This document shows, one piece after another, positions 38,419 to 46,593 of a DNA stretch of 64,000 nucleotides. The translations under genes were made by a program, and so were the position numbers. Each line of letters starts with the position of its first letter. The stretch's first letter is position 1. Origin of the DNA: Mycobacteroides chelonae (GTDB lineage Bacteria > Actinomycetota > Actinomycetes > Mycobacteriales > Mycobacteriaceae); the NCBI RefSeq assembly GCF_016767715.1, contig NZ_CP050145.1:3410001-3474000 (forward strand), given 5' to 3'. Under the pieces are notes generated by a model. It was given only the letters and a program-made list of their open reading frames with translations. It was not told where the DNA came from and made no database searches.

Positions 38419-39258
38419 TCAGTGCAAATGATCGGCGATCTGCCCCTGCTCGCCAAACAACACGGCATTCCACTTCGCGATAAGTTCGGTGTTGTCTACC
38501 TCATCGGGATGAAAATCCTTGCGACTGTAGGACATCAATCGCCGGAACACCTCACGTGAGAAGAACGGCGAACGGAACAGCCGGCTAACACTCGGAAAGA
38601 AGATCCTGGGGTTGTAGAAGTCCCGATCCCGAAACAGCGAGATGAACGACGCACATGCGGCAAGGGTGAAGAACCCAAATGTGGTGAACCACATGACCGA
38701 TACTCGCATGCGATGGGTTCCGCCGATGGCCCGATAAACGTCGAACGCCACCGTGCGATGCTCGGATTCCTCCAGCGCGTGCCACAGCAGCATGGAACGC
38801 ACCTCTCCCTCACCCAGCATGTCCAAGGCCCGCTGATCTGTCAGCAAGGTCTCTGCGAGAATCGCGGTGTAATGCTCCAGCGCGGCTGTCATCGCAAGGC
38901 AGTACCGGGGAGACGAGAAGCGTGAGCGCGTTTCCAGAACCCTGCGGGTCGCCCGGTCGACAAACGCGGTCGGATAACCCATCTGCTGCAGCCGCTCGTT
39001 GAGGTCGCGGTGCTCACGGCTATGCGTGGCTTCCTGGCCGATGAAGCCTGCCACCTGCTTCTTGAGCACAGGATCGGTCAGCTGATCGGCAACCGCGCGC
39101 ACCGAACGAATCATGAACGCCTCACCCTCAGGGAAGGCCGCCGAAAGCACCGACACCACATGACTCATGCCCAGGTCGTCCTGCACATAGTGACGCCGCA
39201 GGGAACCGGCCGGATAGCGAAACCTGATCCGTCTGGTCTTGATTTCCCGCTCCACCAT
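38419..39258 (-). CDS. Metal-dependent hydrolase-like protein, copy 2 (PF10118/COG3687)
   Basis: 279 residues of the predicted metal-dependent hydrolase family. Candidate metal ligands are E and H in GQEATHSREHRDLNERL, EHYTAILAE and the EESEHRTVAFDVY motif, a helical arrangement like a ferritin-like di-metal site. It is a close paralogue of the gene eight bases upstream; residues ETLLTDQRALDMLGEGEVRS are the same in both. The substrate is unknown and the enzymatic label is only a family prediction. ATG 39258 and GTG 39255 are both possible starts. Confidence 0.85.
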   Translation of the reverse strand: MVEREIKTRRIRFRYPAGSLRRHYVQDDLGMSHVVSVLSAAFPEGEAFMIRSVRAVADQLTDPVLKKQVAGFIGQEATHSREHRDLNERLQQMGYPTAFVDRATRRVLETRSRFSSPRYCLAMTAALEHYTAILAETLLTDQRALDMLGEGEVRSMLLWHALEESEHRTVAFDVYRAIGGTHRMRVSVMWFTTFGFFTLAACASFISLFRDRDFYNPRIFFPSVSRLFRSPFFSREVFRRLMSYSRKDFHPDEVDNTELIAKWNAVLFGEQGQIADHLH

Positions 39259-39745
39259 CACCTCGGCTAGTGCAGATGGCCGGTCAGCTGTCCGTTCTCC
39301 CCGAAGAGCTCGGCATGCCATTTCTCGATCAGTTCGGAATTGTCGGAGTCGTTGGGATGGAATCCCGGACGGTTGTACTCGCCGATGCGGCGACGTACCT
39401 CACGACTCAGGAACGGCAAGTGCCGCAACGCCGCAATGCTTTTCACCAAGCGAACCGGGTTGTAGGCGGCCTTATCACGCAGCAGCGAGATCACCGTCTC
39501 GAAGAATGTGGTGTAGATGAACGCGATGGTGGTGCGGCGCATCACCCAGATGCGTAGCCGCTCGCTACCACCGACGGCGCGGTACACATCGAAGGTCACG
39601 CACCGGTGCTCGGCTTCCTCGAAGGCGTGCCACAGCAGCATGGAACGCACCTCACCCTCACCCAGCATGTCCAAGGCACGCTGATCGGTCAGCAAGGTCT
39701 CGGCAAGGACCGCAGTGTAATGCTCCAACGCGGCCGTGACGGCCA
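38779..39745. repeat. Near-identical segment shared by the two hydrolase paralogues
   Basis: About 119 bases at 38779-38897 and 39627-39745 match almost base for base, with only scattered differences, while the rest of the two genes is much more diverged at DNA level. The segment encodes the GEGEVRSMLLWHA block and its neighbours. This pattern suggests gene conversion between the copies, or strong constraint on the central core. Confidence 0.5.
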
Positions 39746-40103
39746 AGGTGTAGATCGGCGGATAATTCCGGGTCTGGAAGTTGAAAATCCGCCGAGCCAG
39801 CCGCTCCACGAACGCGGTGGGATAGCCCATCTCCTGCAGGCGCTCGTTGAGTTCGCGATGTTCACGCCCGTGTGTCATCTCCTGGCCGATGAACCCGGCC
39901 ACCTGCTTTTTGAGCTCAGGATCGGTGATCTGGTCCGAGTAACGCCGGACCGACCGGATGAAGAACTCCTCACCCTCCGGAAACACCGCCGACAGCATCG
40001 CCATCATGTGGCTAGACACCAGGTCACCTTGTACAAAATGACGATCCAGCGAACCAGGTTGGTAGCGAAACTTGATACGGCGGGTCTTGATCGGCCTGTC
40101 CAT
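39267..40103 (-). CDS. Metal-dependent hydrolase-like protein, copy 1 (PF10118/COG3687)
   Basis: 278 residues, upstream paralogue of the preceding gene. N-terminus MDRPIKTRRIKFRYQPGSLDRHFVQGDLVSSHMMAMLSAVFPEGEEFFIRSVRRYSDQI. The His/Glu motifs are GQEMTHGREHRELNERL, EHYTAVLAE and FEEAEHRCVTFDVY. Start ATG 40103 gives the family N-terminus; the frame is open upstream but unsupported. It is divergent from the ArsR gene with 130 bases between, so the ArsR operator may not reach its promoter. The pair probably forms one operon. Confidence 0.86.
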   Translation of the reverse strand: MDRPIKTRRIKFRYQPGSLDRHFVQGDLVSSHMMAMLSAVFPEGEEFFIRSVRRYSDQITDPELKKQVAGFIGQEMTHGREHRELNERLQEMGYPTAFVERLARRIFNFQTRNYPPIYTLAVTAALEHYTAVLAETLLTDQRALDMLGEGEVRSMLLWHAFEEAEHRCVTFDVYRAVGGSERLRIWVMRRTTIAFIYTTFFETVISLLRDKAAYNPVRLVKSIAALRHLPFLSREVRRRIGEYNRPGFHPNDSDNSELIEKWHAELFGENGQLTGHLH

Positions 40104-40199
40104 ACTCAGCTTCCCACTACCCCGCAATGACTGATTTCGGTCGGCATCGCCGACGCGCTCAGGGTACCGCAATCCGCTGATTTTCCGAGGATTCCGGGC

Positions 40200-40227
40200 T
40201 TGACATATACCTATATCGGTATATGTT
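40200..40227 (+). promoter_or_regulatory. Promoter of the ArsR/AHSA1 operon
   Basis: TTGACA at 40200-40205 is a consensus -35, and TATGTT at 40222-40227 is a -10 with 16-base spacing. The expected transcription start is six or seven bases further, at the ATG at 40234, so the arsR-type mRNA would be leaderless. The promoter is overlapped by the operator listed separately. Confidence 0.7.
40203..40226. promoter_or_regulatory. ArsR-type operator: perfect 9-6-9 inverted repeat
   Basis: ACATATACC (40203-40211) and GGTATATGT (40218-40226) are perfect inverted copies with a six-base spacer, covering the space between -35 and -10. The adjacent gene encodes an ArsR-type repressor, so autoregulation is very likely. 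Confidence 0.72.
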
Positions 40228-40233
40228 TCCTTC

Positions 40234-40569
40234 ATGGCCCGCACCCCCACCACCGCCGATGCGTTCAACGCGATCGCCGAGGCCGGCCGTCGCGACCTTC
40301 TCAGTGCCATCGGCACCGGCGAGGTCACGGTGAACGATCTGGTGGCGCGGACCAGGATGGGTCAGCCGCAAGTGTCGAAGCATCTGGGCGTGCTCCGCGC
40401 CGTCGATCTGGTGCGGGTGCGCTCACATGGACGGCACCGCTTCTATCGGGTCAACGGTGCGGCTCTGCGGCCCGTCCATGACTGGGTGACCGCGTTTGAA
40501 CGCACCTGGAACGAGCGCCTCAACCGGCTCGACGACCTACTCACCGAACTACAGGAGGAGACCCCATGA
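40234..40569 (+). CDS. ArsR family transcriptional regulator
   Basis: 111 residues with a winged helix-turn-helix (DAFNAIAEAGRRDLLSAIGTGEVTVNDLVARTRMGQPQVSKHLGVLRAVDLVRVRSHGRHRFYRVN). It has no metal-binding cysteine motif (no ELCVCDL box), so it is of the non-metal subgroup often found with AHSA1-domain partners, for which a signal is unknown. The ATG is probably the first base of the transcript. Its stop overlaps the next gene as ATGA. Confidence 0.92.
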   Translation: MARTPTTADAFNAIAEAGRRDLLSAIGTGEVTVNDLVARTRMGQPQVSKHLGVLRAVDLVRVRSHGRHRFYRVNGAALRPVHDWVTAFERTWNERLNRLDDLLTELQEETP

Positions 40570-41060
40570 GCAGTCGGTATGGCAGCGCCACCGTCGAACT
40601 TCCCTCGGATACAACGATTCTCATCACCCGATCCTTCGACGCGCCCGCTGCGCTGGTCTTTCGAACGCTCACCGAGCCCGATCTGGTCAAGCGCTGGTGG
40701 GGATTCGAGACCGCGCACTGGCAGGTCTGCGATATCGATCTGCGAGTCGGTGGCACATGGCGGTATGTAGTCAGCCAACCGTGCGAATCCGCGCCGGACA
40801 TGGAGGTCGGGTTCCACGGCGCGTACCACGAGATCGACAGACCCCACCGATTGGTCAATACCGAGGTCTACGAGGGGATGCCCGATGCCTCGGCCCTGGT
40901 ATCCACCACCCTGGACGAGGTCGACGGGGTCACCACCATGCGGGTCTTGGTACAGCACAGCTGCAAGGAGCATCGGGACGGACGCATCGAGTCCGGCATG
41001 GAGGTGGGCATGCAGATCAGCTACAACCGCATCGAGGATCTGCTGGCTGACCTGAAATAG
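40566..41060 (+). CDS. SRPBCC/AHSA1 domain protein, partner of the ArsR regulator
   Basis: 164 residues of the Activator of Hsp90 ATPase homologue 1-like (START-fold) family: ILITRSFDAPAALVFRTLTEPDLVKRWWGFETAHWQV, then GFHGAYHEIDRPHRLVNTEVYEGMPDASALVSTTLDE. ArsR plus AHSA1 pairs are common in bacteria, but their role is unsettled. Coupled to the ArsR gene by ATGA. Confidence 0.9.
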   Translation: MSSRYGSATVELPSDTTILITRSFDAPAALVFRTLTEPDLVKRWWGFETAHWQVCDIDLRVGGTWRYVVSQPCESAPDMEVGFHGAYHEIDRPHRLVNTEVYEGMPDASALVSTTLDEVDGVTTMRVLVQHSCKEHRDGRIESGMEVGMQISYNRIEDLLADLK

Positions 41061-41088
41061 CACGCCCACGGCAGGTGTTGCAGCCACG

Positions 41089-41535
41089 GTGACCAACGAA
41101 TTCACCTTCGAATACATCGCCACCAACCCACAGTGGGTCGACGAGCAGATCGAGATCTACGAATCCAGCGGCGGCGTCGAGGGCACCACGTTAGAGGGCA
41201 TCCCCGTCGTGATCTTGTACACCGTCGGCGCGAAATCGGGACAGATCCGCAAGGCGCCGCTCATGCGTGTGGAACACGAGGGCGTGTACCTCGCGGTCGG
41301 CTCGATCGGCGGCGCACCGAAGAATCCCGCCTGGGTTGCGAATCTGCGTGCCAATCCGGTCTTCGAGCTGCGCGACGGCGAGAACGTGCAGACCGTCCGT
41401 GCCGAAGAAATCTCGGACGACGCCGAGCGTGCGAACTGGTGGGAACGTGCCGTGGCGGCCTTCCCGCCCTACGCCGAGTACACGAAGCGCACCACGCGGG
41501 TGTTCCCGCTGTTCACCCTCACTCCGGTGAGTTAG
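41089..41535 (+). CDS. Deazaflavin (F420)-dependent nitroreductase family protein
   Basis: 148 residues of the DDN/FDOR-A split beta-barrel family, which uses coenzyme F420. Typical segments are WVDEQIEIYESSGGVEG, VVILYTVGAKSGQIRKAPLMRVEHEGVYLAVGSIGGAPKNPAWVANLRANPVFELR. The TVGAKSG and GGAPKNPAW blocks contact F420. The natural substrate is unknown (relatives act on quinones or nitroimidazole drugs). GTG start. The 3' end overlaps the convergent Rv3034c-like gene by 17 bases. Confidence 0.9.
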   Translation: MTNEFTFEYIATNPQWVDEQIEIYESSGGVEGTTLEGIPVVILYTVGAKSGQIRKAPLMRVEHEGVYLAVGSIGGAPKNPAWVANLRANPVFELRDGENVQTVRAEEISDDAERANWWERAVAAFPPYAEYTKRTTRVFPLFTLTPVS

Positions 41536-42268
41536 CGGCCGCCTTCTTACGTTCGATATCGGCCAGCGCCTCGGCCAGCTGAGCTCGTTGCGCAGCCGAG
41601 GCGTCCCAGGCCACCTTGCGGTTCTTGACGACCCTGGCCGGGGCACCGACCGCAATCGAGTAGTCCGGAATGACACCCTTGACCACGGCGTGAGCGCCGA
41701 GCACGCAGCCGCGGCCGACGATCGTGTCCCGCAGGATCGTCACCTTGGTGGCGATCCAGGTATCCGGCCCGATGCGCACCGGGGACTTGACGATTCCCTG
41801 GTCCTTGATCGGATAGGTGATGTCTTCCATCCGATGGTCGAAATCGCACACATAGCACCAGTCGGCCATCAGGGCGGAGTCACCGAACTCGATATCGATG
41901 TAGGCGTTGACGACGTTGTCCTTACCGAACACCACCTTGTCGCCCAGCCGCAGTGAACCCTCGTGGGCGCGCAACGAGTTTCCATCGCCGATGTGCACCC
42001 ACCGGCCGATCTCCATCCGGGCCAGCTCTGGTGTGCAGTGGATCTCGACGTTCTTGCCCAGGAACAGCATGCCGCGCGTGACGATGTGCGGATTGGAGAG
42101 CTTGAACTTGAGCAGACGCCAGTACCGCACCAGGTACCACGGTGTGTATGCCTTGTTCGCGATCACCCATCGCAGTGAGGCCTTGGTCAGGAATTTGGCT
42201 TGTGCCGGGTCGCGCAGGCGCTGTCCGCGCCACCGCTTGTGCAGGGGAGCGCCCCACATCGTCGTCAT
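41519..42268 (-). CDS. Left-handed beta-helix acyltransferase (Rv3034c-like)
   Basis: 249 residues with hexapeptide repeats of the LbH acetyltransferase fold (for example LGKNVEIHCTPELARMEIGRWVHIGDGNSLRAHEGSLRLGD, then IVGRGCVLGAHAVVKGVIPDYSIAVGAPARVVK). It probably moves an acetyl or acyl group from CoA to a sugar or other acceptor. It is syntenic with Rv3034c. ATG 42268. Divergent from the lipoprotein gene, with 85 bases between. Confidence 0.88.
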   Translation of the reverse strand: MTTMWGAPLHKRWRGQRLRDPAQAKFLTKASLRWVIANKAYTPWYLVRYWRLLKFKLSNPHIVTRGMLFLGKNVEIHCTPELARMEIGRWVHIGDGNSLRAHEGSLRLGDKVVFGKDNVVNAYIDIEFGDSALMADWCYVCDFDHRMEDITYPIKDQGIVKSPVRIGPDTWIATKVTILRDTIVGRGCVLGAHAVVKGVIPDYSIAVGAPARVVKNRKVAWDASAAQRAQLAEALADIERKKAAANSPE

Positions 42269-42353
42269 GGCCGCACAGCCTACGGGACGCGGCAGAGCGC
42301 GCACGCTACCCTGCGATGGGCCGGACCGCCCCCTAAGGAAGGAGTGTCTCACC

Positions 42354-43646
42354 GTGCTTTCCCGGGCACGAGTACTCGCGAGCATGGTCTTCGCGACACT
42401 CCTCACCGTCACCGGATGCTCCGGCGATGATTCCTGGATCAACATCAAAGCGGCGCCAGGCTGGTCCGCAAGCTACGCCGACGCGCACAACAGCAGCTAC
42501 ACGCCCACCGAGGGTGCTCGCGAACTGACCCTGGAATGGAGCCGGAACACCAAGGGCCAGATAGGCAGTGCCGCGGCCATCGGCATCGACAACTTCATCG
42601 CGGTCAGTGCCGACACCCCTGCCGGTTGCACGCTCATGGAGTGGGAGAACAACAAGGCCGCGCGCCAGCGCTGGTGCACCCGGATGGTCACCGGCAGCCC
42701 ATGGTCCGGACCGCTCGCCGACGGCTACAACAACATCTACATGGGCCAGCCCGGCGCCGTGGTGTCATTTCCCCCCACCCAGTGGATCCGGTGGCGCAAG
42801 CCAGTAATCGGCGCACCCACCACACCCAAGATCGTCGAGCCCGGACGGCTCCTCATCGTCACGCACCTCGGTCAGATACTGATCTTCAACGCGCAGCGCG
42901 GTGAGGTCGTGGGCACCCCCATGGATCTGCTCGAAGGTGTCGATCCGACCGATCCGCGGCGCGGCCTGGGTGACTGCGAAGCGGCGGGACCGCAATGTCC
43001 GGTATCCGCCTCACCCGCCTACGACCCGGAAACCGGCACCATCGTCACCACGCTGTGGCAGCCAGGAAAACCCGTACCCGTGCTGCTGGGAATCACGTAC
43101 GACGCCGACGGCCACATCACCCTGAAACACAAGTGGGCCAACAAGATCATTGACGAAGGCGTGATCGGCTCCCCGGTGATGTCTCGAGATGGCGAAACGG
43201 TCTACATCAATGACCGCAAGGGTTCGCTCCACGCGATGCATACCTTCGATGGCAGCCAGAAATGGTCGCTGCCCTTGGGATTCAACGCCGTCACACCGCC
43301 CTCCGTCGCACCGGACGGAACCATCATCGCCGGAACCGGCGATAAGGCCACCCTGGTGGCCATCAAAGACTCCGGCAGCAAGGGTGAAATCGCCTGGCGG
43401 CGCGACGACCTCGTTCCGCTCTCGACATCCAGCCAGGCCGCCGGAAACGTCGGTTATGCCGTGGTCAAGGACGGAGACAAGGGCCTGGCTCTGGTGGTGT
43501 TCAACACCCCGGACGGAGCCACCATCAACCGCTATCCGCTACCCGATGCCGCCGGCGTCCCGGTCGGCATCTCGATTGGACCGGATCAGCGCGTGATCGT
43601 CACGCTGAGCGAGGGCCAGGTGTACGGGTTCCGCCCGGGGACCTAG
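42354..43646 (+). CDS. PQQ-type beta-propeller lipoprotein (Rv3035-like)
   Basis: 430 residues. Lipobox TVTGC at the end of the signal peptide (Cys at about residue 22, after VLASMVFATLLTVTG), so it is anchored outside the membrane. The rest is a beta-propeller of repeats such as GSPVMSRDGETVYINDRKGSLHAMHTFDGSQKW. Such proteins serve as scaffolds in the envelope; a specific role is unknown. GTG 42354 with AAGGAAGGAG ten bases upstream. The 3' end overlaps the convergent methyltransferase by 47 bases. Confidence 0.88.
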   Translation: MLSRARVLASMVFATLLTVTGCSGDDSWINIKAAPGWSASYADAHNSSYTPTEGARELTLEWSRNTKGQIGSAAAIGIDNFIAVSADTPAGCTLMEWENNKAARQRWCTRMVTGSPWSGPLADGYNNIYMGQPGAVVSFPPTQWIRWRKPVIGAPTTPKIVEPGRLLIVTHLGQILIFNAQRGEVVGTPMDLLEGVDPTDPRRGLGDCEAAGPQCPVSASPAYDPETGTIVTTLWQPGKPVPVLLGITYDADGHITLKHKWANKIIDEGVIGSPVMSRDGETVYINDRKGSLHAMHTFDGSQKWSLPLGFNAVTPPSVAPDGTIIAGTGDKATLVAIKDSGSKGEIAWRRDDLVPLSTSSQAAGNVGYAVVKDGDKGLALVVFNTPDGATINRYPLPDAAGVPVGISIGPDQRVIVTLSEGQVYGFRPGT

Positions 43647-44793
43647 CCGCACAGACGAATGCTCTTGCGTCACTACCTATCCGGGTGATGACGACCGAGA
43701 GCGCCACACCGCCTCGCAACTTCATCCTGGTGCGCAGCACCGCGGGGTCGACGTCTACCCCGCGCACGGTGATCTCGACAGAACCGCAGTCTCGTGCGGC
43801 GAGCGCCTGGCGCAGCCGTTTCTGGCTATACGCCAGCGCGTCGAGCACCCGGTAGCCCTGCACACCGGCGGGCACCGAATCCCCCGACAGGTACGCGATG
43901 CGGGGATCCAACTGCCACAACCCATGCCGCGCAGCGTATTGCCGCACCAGGCCCGCACGCACCACCGCACCATCGGGGTCGATGATCCACTCGCCCGCCT
44001 CGGCAAATGCACAGTCATCGGGATCGACATCTGTCAGCTGGAAGCCGTCGCCGGCCGTCGAGAGCACCGTGGCGCGCCTGCGCGCCCGTGCCAACCCTGC
44101 CGACCACAGACACGCCTCCCGAACGCCGCCATCAAGGGAAACAACCTCGATCTCGCCACCGAATCCGGTCTGTTCCCGTAGATCGGTGAAGTCCAGTCCC
44201 GGCGCGCATTTGACGACCAGATCGCGATCCGCGTATGTCCGCAGCACCAGGTCCAGTGGCGGCGAGTATGCCGAGGGGTCGAACCGCCGGCGCCCGCCGG
44301 AGCGGCGCCCCGGATCGGCAATCACCACGTCGGCGCGACTGGAAGGTGCCAGCGCATCTGCCTGACAGATCAGAACTTGCCTGCCAATGTTGTGACGTGC
44401 CATCGCCGTTCGCACCGGATCGATATCGCTGCCGATGACCGTCGCGGCGACACCGTCGAGGGCGGCCAGCTCGGTACCGACCGAACAGGTGACATCGTGA
44501 ACCACCCGATCGGCCAGGCGCTCGGCGCGATGCCGCGCCACTGCCGCAGGTGTCGCCTGCTGTAGCGCGTCATCGGTAAACAGCCAATCCTGTACGTCGC
44601 CCAGCTTGGCCGCCGCCTTACGGCGCAGCTGCACCGTCTGTGCCAAAACTGCGGCGCGGTCACCGAATTCGGTACGCAGAGCCGCCGTATCGGCCACCAG
44701 GGTGCCCGCAGAGAACGTGTACGCCGAAGCCCGTGCGAGGTCCGCACTGCCTGCCTCCGACGACAGATATGCAACGTCGGAAGGCTCGAACAC
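43600..44793 (-). CDS. Class I SAM methyltransferase with THUMP-like domain (Rv3037c-like)
   Basis: 397 residues. Rossmann-fold methyltransferase core with VHDVTCSVGTELAALDGVAATVIGSDIDPVRTAMARHN and the ADVVIADPGRRSGGRRRFDP motif, then a C-terminal THUMP-like domain. By position it equals Rv3037c, a proposed MGLP methyltransferase, though a THUMP-like domain suggests an RNA substrate. Both are inference. GTG start at 44793 with weak RBS. 18 bases downstream of the next methyltransferase on the same strand. The 3' end overlaps the lipoprotein gene. Confidence 0.87.
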   Translation of the reverse strand: MFEPSDVAYLSSEAGSADLARASAYTFSAGTLVADTAALRTEFGDRAAVLAQTVQLRRKAAAKLGDVQDWLFTDDALQQATPAAVARHRAERLADRVVHDVTCSVGTELAALDGVAATVIGSDIDPVRTAMARHNIGRQVLICQADALAPSSRADVVIADPGRRSGGRRRFDPSAYSPPLDLVLRTYADRDLVVKCAPGLDFTDLREQTGFGGEIEVVSLDGGVREACLWSAGLARARRRATVLSTAGDGFQLTDVDPDDCAFAEAGEWIIDPDGAVVRAGLVRQYAARHGLWQLDPRIAYLSGDSVPAGVQGYRVLDALAYSQKRLRQALAARDCGSVEITVRGVDVDPAVLRTRMKLRGGVALSVVITRIGSDARAFVCAARSPGGTRTPGPRSA

Positions 44794-44811
44794 CGGCGGG
44801 AATTCCAGGGA

Positions 44812-45777
44812 TTAGGAGGACTTGAGCCCTGTGATCATCACGTTGTAGTACCAGCCCTTCGGCACCACGTGACGCCACACGTTCTCGTCGACCCAGCTGA
44901 GCGCCTTCCAACCGCCGAACGCGAACTTCGCCCAGCCCCAGCCCAACTTGCCGGGCGGCACCGTCGACTCGAACGTGCGCACGGGCCAGCCCAGCATGGC
45001 GGCCGTGAATTCCTCGCTGGCGGTCCGCACCGCGACAGCACCGGCGTTGGTGGCCATCTTCTCCAGGTCTGCAGGATCAAAGGTGTGCAGGTCAACCACC
45101 CATTCGAGGGCGGCAGCGCGCGAGTTCTCGTCGAGCTCCTCCTGCGGACGCCGCCAACTCTCCAGTCCGGGCAGCTTCATCGCCTGGACCGTGGCCTTCC
45201 AGGTCAGATTCGCCAGCGCGCGGGCGTAGAGGTTGCCGACCGTGGTGGGCTCCCCGGCGAAGATGAACCGTCCGCCCGGCTTGAGCACCCGCAGCACCTC
45301 ACGCAGCGACAGCTCGACATCGGGAATGTGGTGCAGCACGGCATGGCCCACCACCAAATCGAAGGTGTTGTCGTCATAAGGAATCCGCTCGGCGTCGGCG
45401 ACCCGGCCGTCGACGTCCAGACCCAGCTCCTTGCCGGTACGCGTGGCGACCTTGACCATGCCCGGCGACAGGTCGGTGACCGAACCACGGCGCGCGACAC
45501 CCGACTGCATCAGGTTCAGCAGGAAGAAGCCGGTGCCACACCCCAGCTCCAGGGCACGTTCGTAGGGCAGCTCGCGCTGGTCCTCGACGGGCACAATGGC
45601 GTCGAACCGGCCGCGCGCGTAGTCGATGCATCGCTGGTCATAGGAGATGGACCACTTCTCGTCGTAGGTCTCTGCCTCCCAGTCGTGGTACAGGATCTGG
45701 GCGAGTTTGTTGTCCTCAAAAGCAGCAGCGACCTGCTCCGCAGTGGCCTTGGTCGTCGGCTCCGAAATCTCCGTCAT
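44812..45777 (-). CDS. SAM-dependent methyltransferase (Rv3038c-like)
   Basis: 321 residues. Motif I is ALELGCGTGFFLLNLMQ, with a post-I acidic in GSVTDLSPGMVKVA and DLVVGHAVLHHIPDVELSLREVLRVLKPGGRFIFAGEPT. The C-terminal part is a long extension with a Trp-rich end (GKLGWGWAKFAFGGWKALSWVDENVWRHVVPKGWYYN). Probably methylates a lipid or polyketide-like substrate. It is 21 bases downstream of echA17 and upstream of Rv3037c-like gene, so the block from the ABC gene to Rv3037c-like reads as one operon. Confidence 0.9.
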   Translation of the reverse strand: MTEISEPTTKATAEQVAAAFEDNKLAQILYHDWEAETYDEKWSISYDQRCIDYARGRFDAIVPVEDQRELPYERALELGCGTGFFLLNLMQSGVARRGSVTDLSPGMVKVATRTGKELGLDVDGRVADAERIPYDDNTFDLVVGHAVLHHIPDVELSLREVLRVLKPGGRFIFAGEPTTVGNLYARALANLTWKATVQAMKLPGLESWRRPQEELDENSRAAALEWVVDLHTFDPADLEKMATNAGAVAVRTASEEFTAAMLGWPVRTFESTVPPGKLGWGWAKFAFGGWKALSWVDENVWRHVVPKGWYYNVMITGLKSS

Positions 45778-45798
45778 GGCCGTCAGCCTAACGCCTGG

Positions 45799-46593
45799 TT
45801 AGGCTCCCCTGAACCGGGCCGTCCCTGGGCCGATCTCCAGCTGAGCAGCCACCCCGTCCACGCGGTCCTGCGTCGCGAACACCTGGCAAAACAGCTCGCG
45901 TTCCCTGTCCAGTCCCCCGGCCAACGGACTGTCGAAGCCGTGGTCGATGGCCTGTTTGGCGGCGGCGAGTGCCAAGGGCGGCCCGTCGACAAAGCGCCGG
46001 GCCCACGCTGCCGCCTCGGTGTAGACGTCGTCGGGTGCCACCATCTGGTCCAGGAGCCCCATCCGCAGGGCCTCCTTGGCGCCAACCAGGCGGCCACTGA
46101 ACACCATTTCCTTGGCCCGGCTCAGCCCCACAACGCGCGCCAACCGCACCGTGCCGCCGCCACCCGGGATCATGCCCGCCAGGATCTCGGGCGAACCGAC
46201 CTTGGCGTTGTCCCCGGCGATCCGCCAGTCGGCTGCCAGTGCCAGCTCCAGGCCGCTACCCAAGGCGTACCCGGTGATGGCGGCGACTGTCGGTTTGGCC
46301 AGCTCCGCCACCGCGGTCAGCGCGGCCTGCCGGTCACCGGCGCTGCGCGACATCTCCTCGGCGGTCAACTCCGATAGTTCATCCAAATCATCTCCAGTGC
46401 AAAAGATTTCGTGCCCGCCGTAGACAATGACGACCCGGATGTCCTCGCGCGCGTTCGCCTCGGCCGCAGCCAGCGCCAGTTCGCGGTACATCTGGCGGGT
46501 AAGGGCATTGGTGGGCGGACGCGACAGTGCGATGGTGCCGATGCCGGGGTATTCGGGCGCGGTGCGCACCGACACGAACTCGGGTTCGGTCAC
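45799..46593 (-). CDS. echA17: Enoyl-CoA hydratase (EchA17-like)
   Basis: 264 residues of the crotonase family, hydrating trans-2-enoyl-CoA in beta-oxidation. Active-site residues match hydratases: Glu in GYALGSGLELALAADWR and Glu in VGSPEILAGMIPGGGGTVRLARVVG. GTG 46593 overlaps the NUDIX stop as GTGA; the frame stays open upstream without support. Position and similarity match Rv3039c. Confidence 0.93.
   Translation of the reverse strand: MTEPEFVSVRTAPEYPGIGTIALSRPPTNALTRQMYRELALAAAEANAREDIRVVIVYGGHEIFCTGDDLDELSELTAEEMSRSAGDRQAALTAVAELAKPTVAAITGYALGSGLELALAADWRIAGDNAKVGSPEILAGMIPGGGGTVRLARVVGLSRAKEMVFSGRLVGAKEALRMGLLDQMVAPDDVYTEAAAWARRFVDGPPLALAAAKQAIDHGFDSPLAGGLDRERELFCQVFATQDRVDGVAAQLEIGPGTARFRGA

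Noticed and set aside
44869..46377. 502-codon open frame antisense to the Rv3038c-like and echA17 genes
   Set aside because: Composition rich in Gln, Arg, His and Gly without structure; sense genes are well supported.
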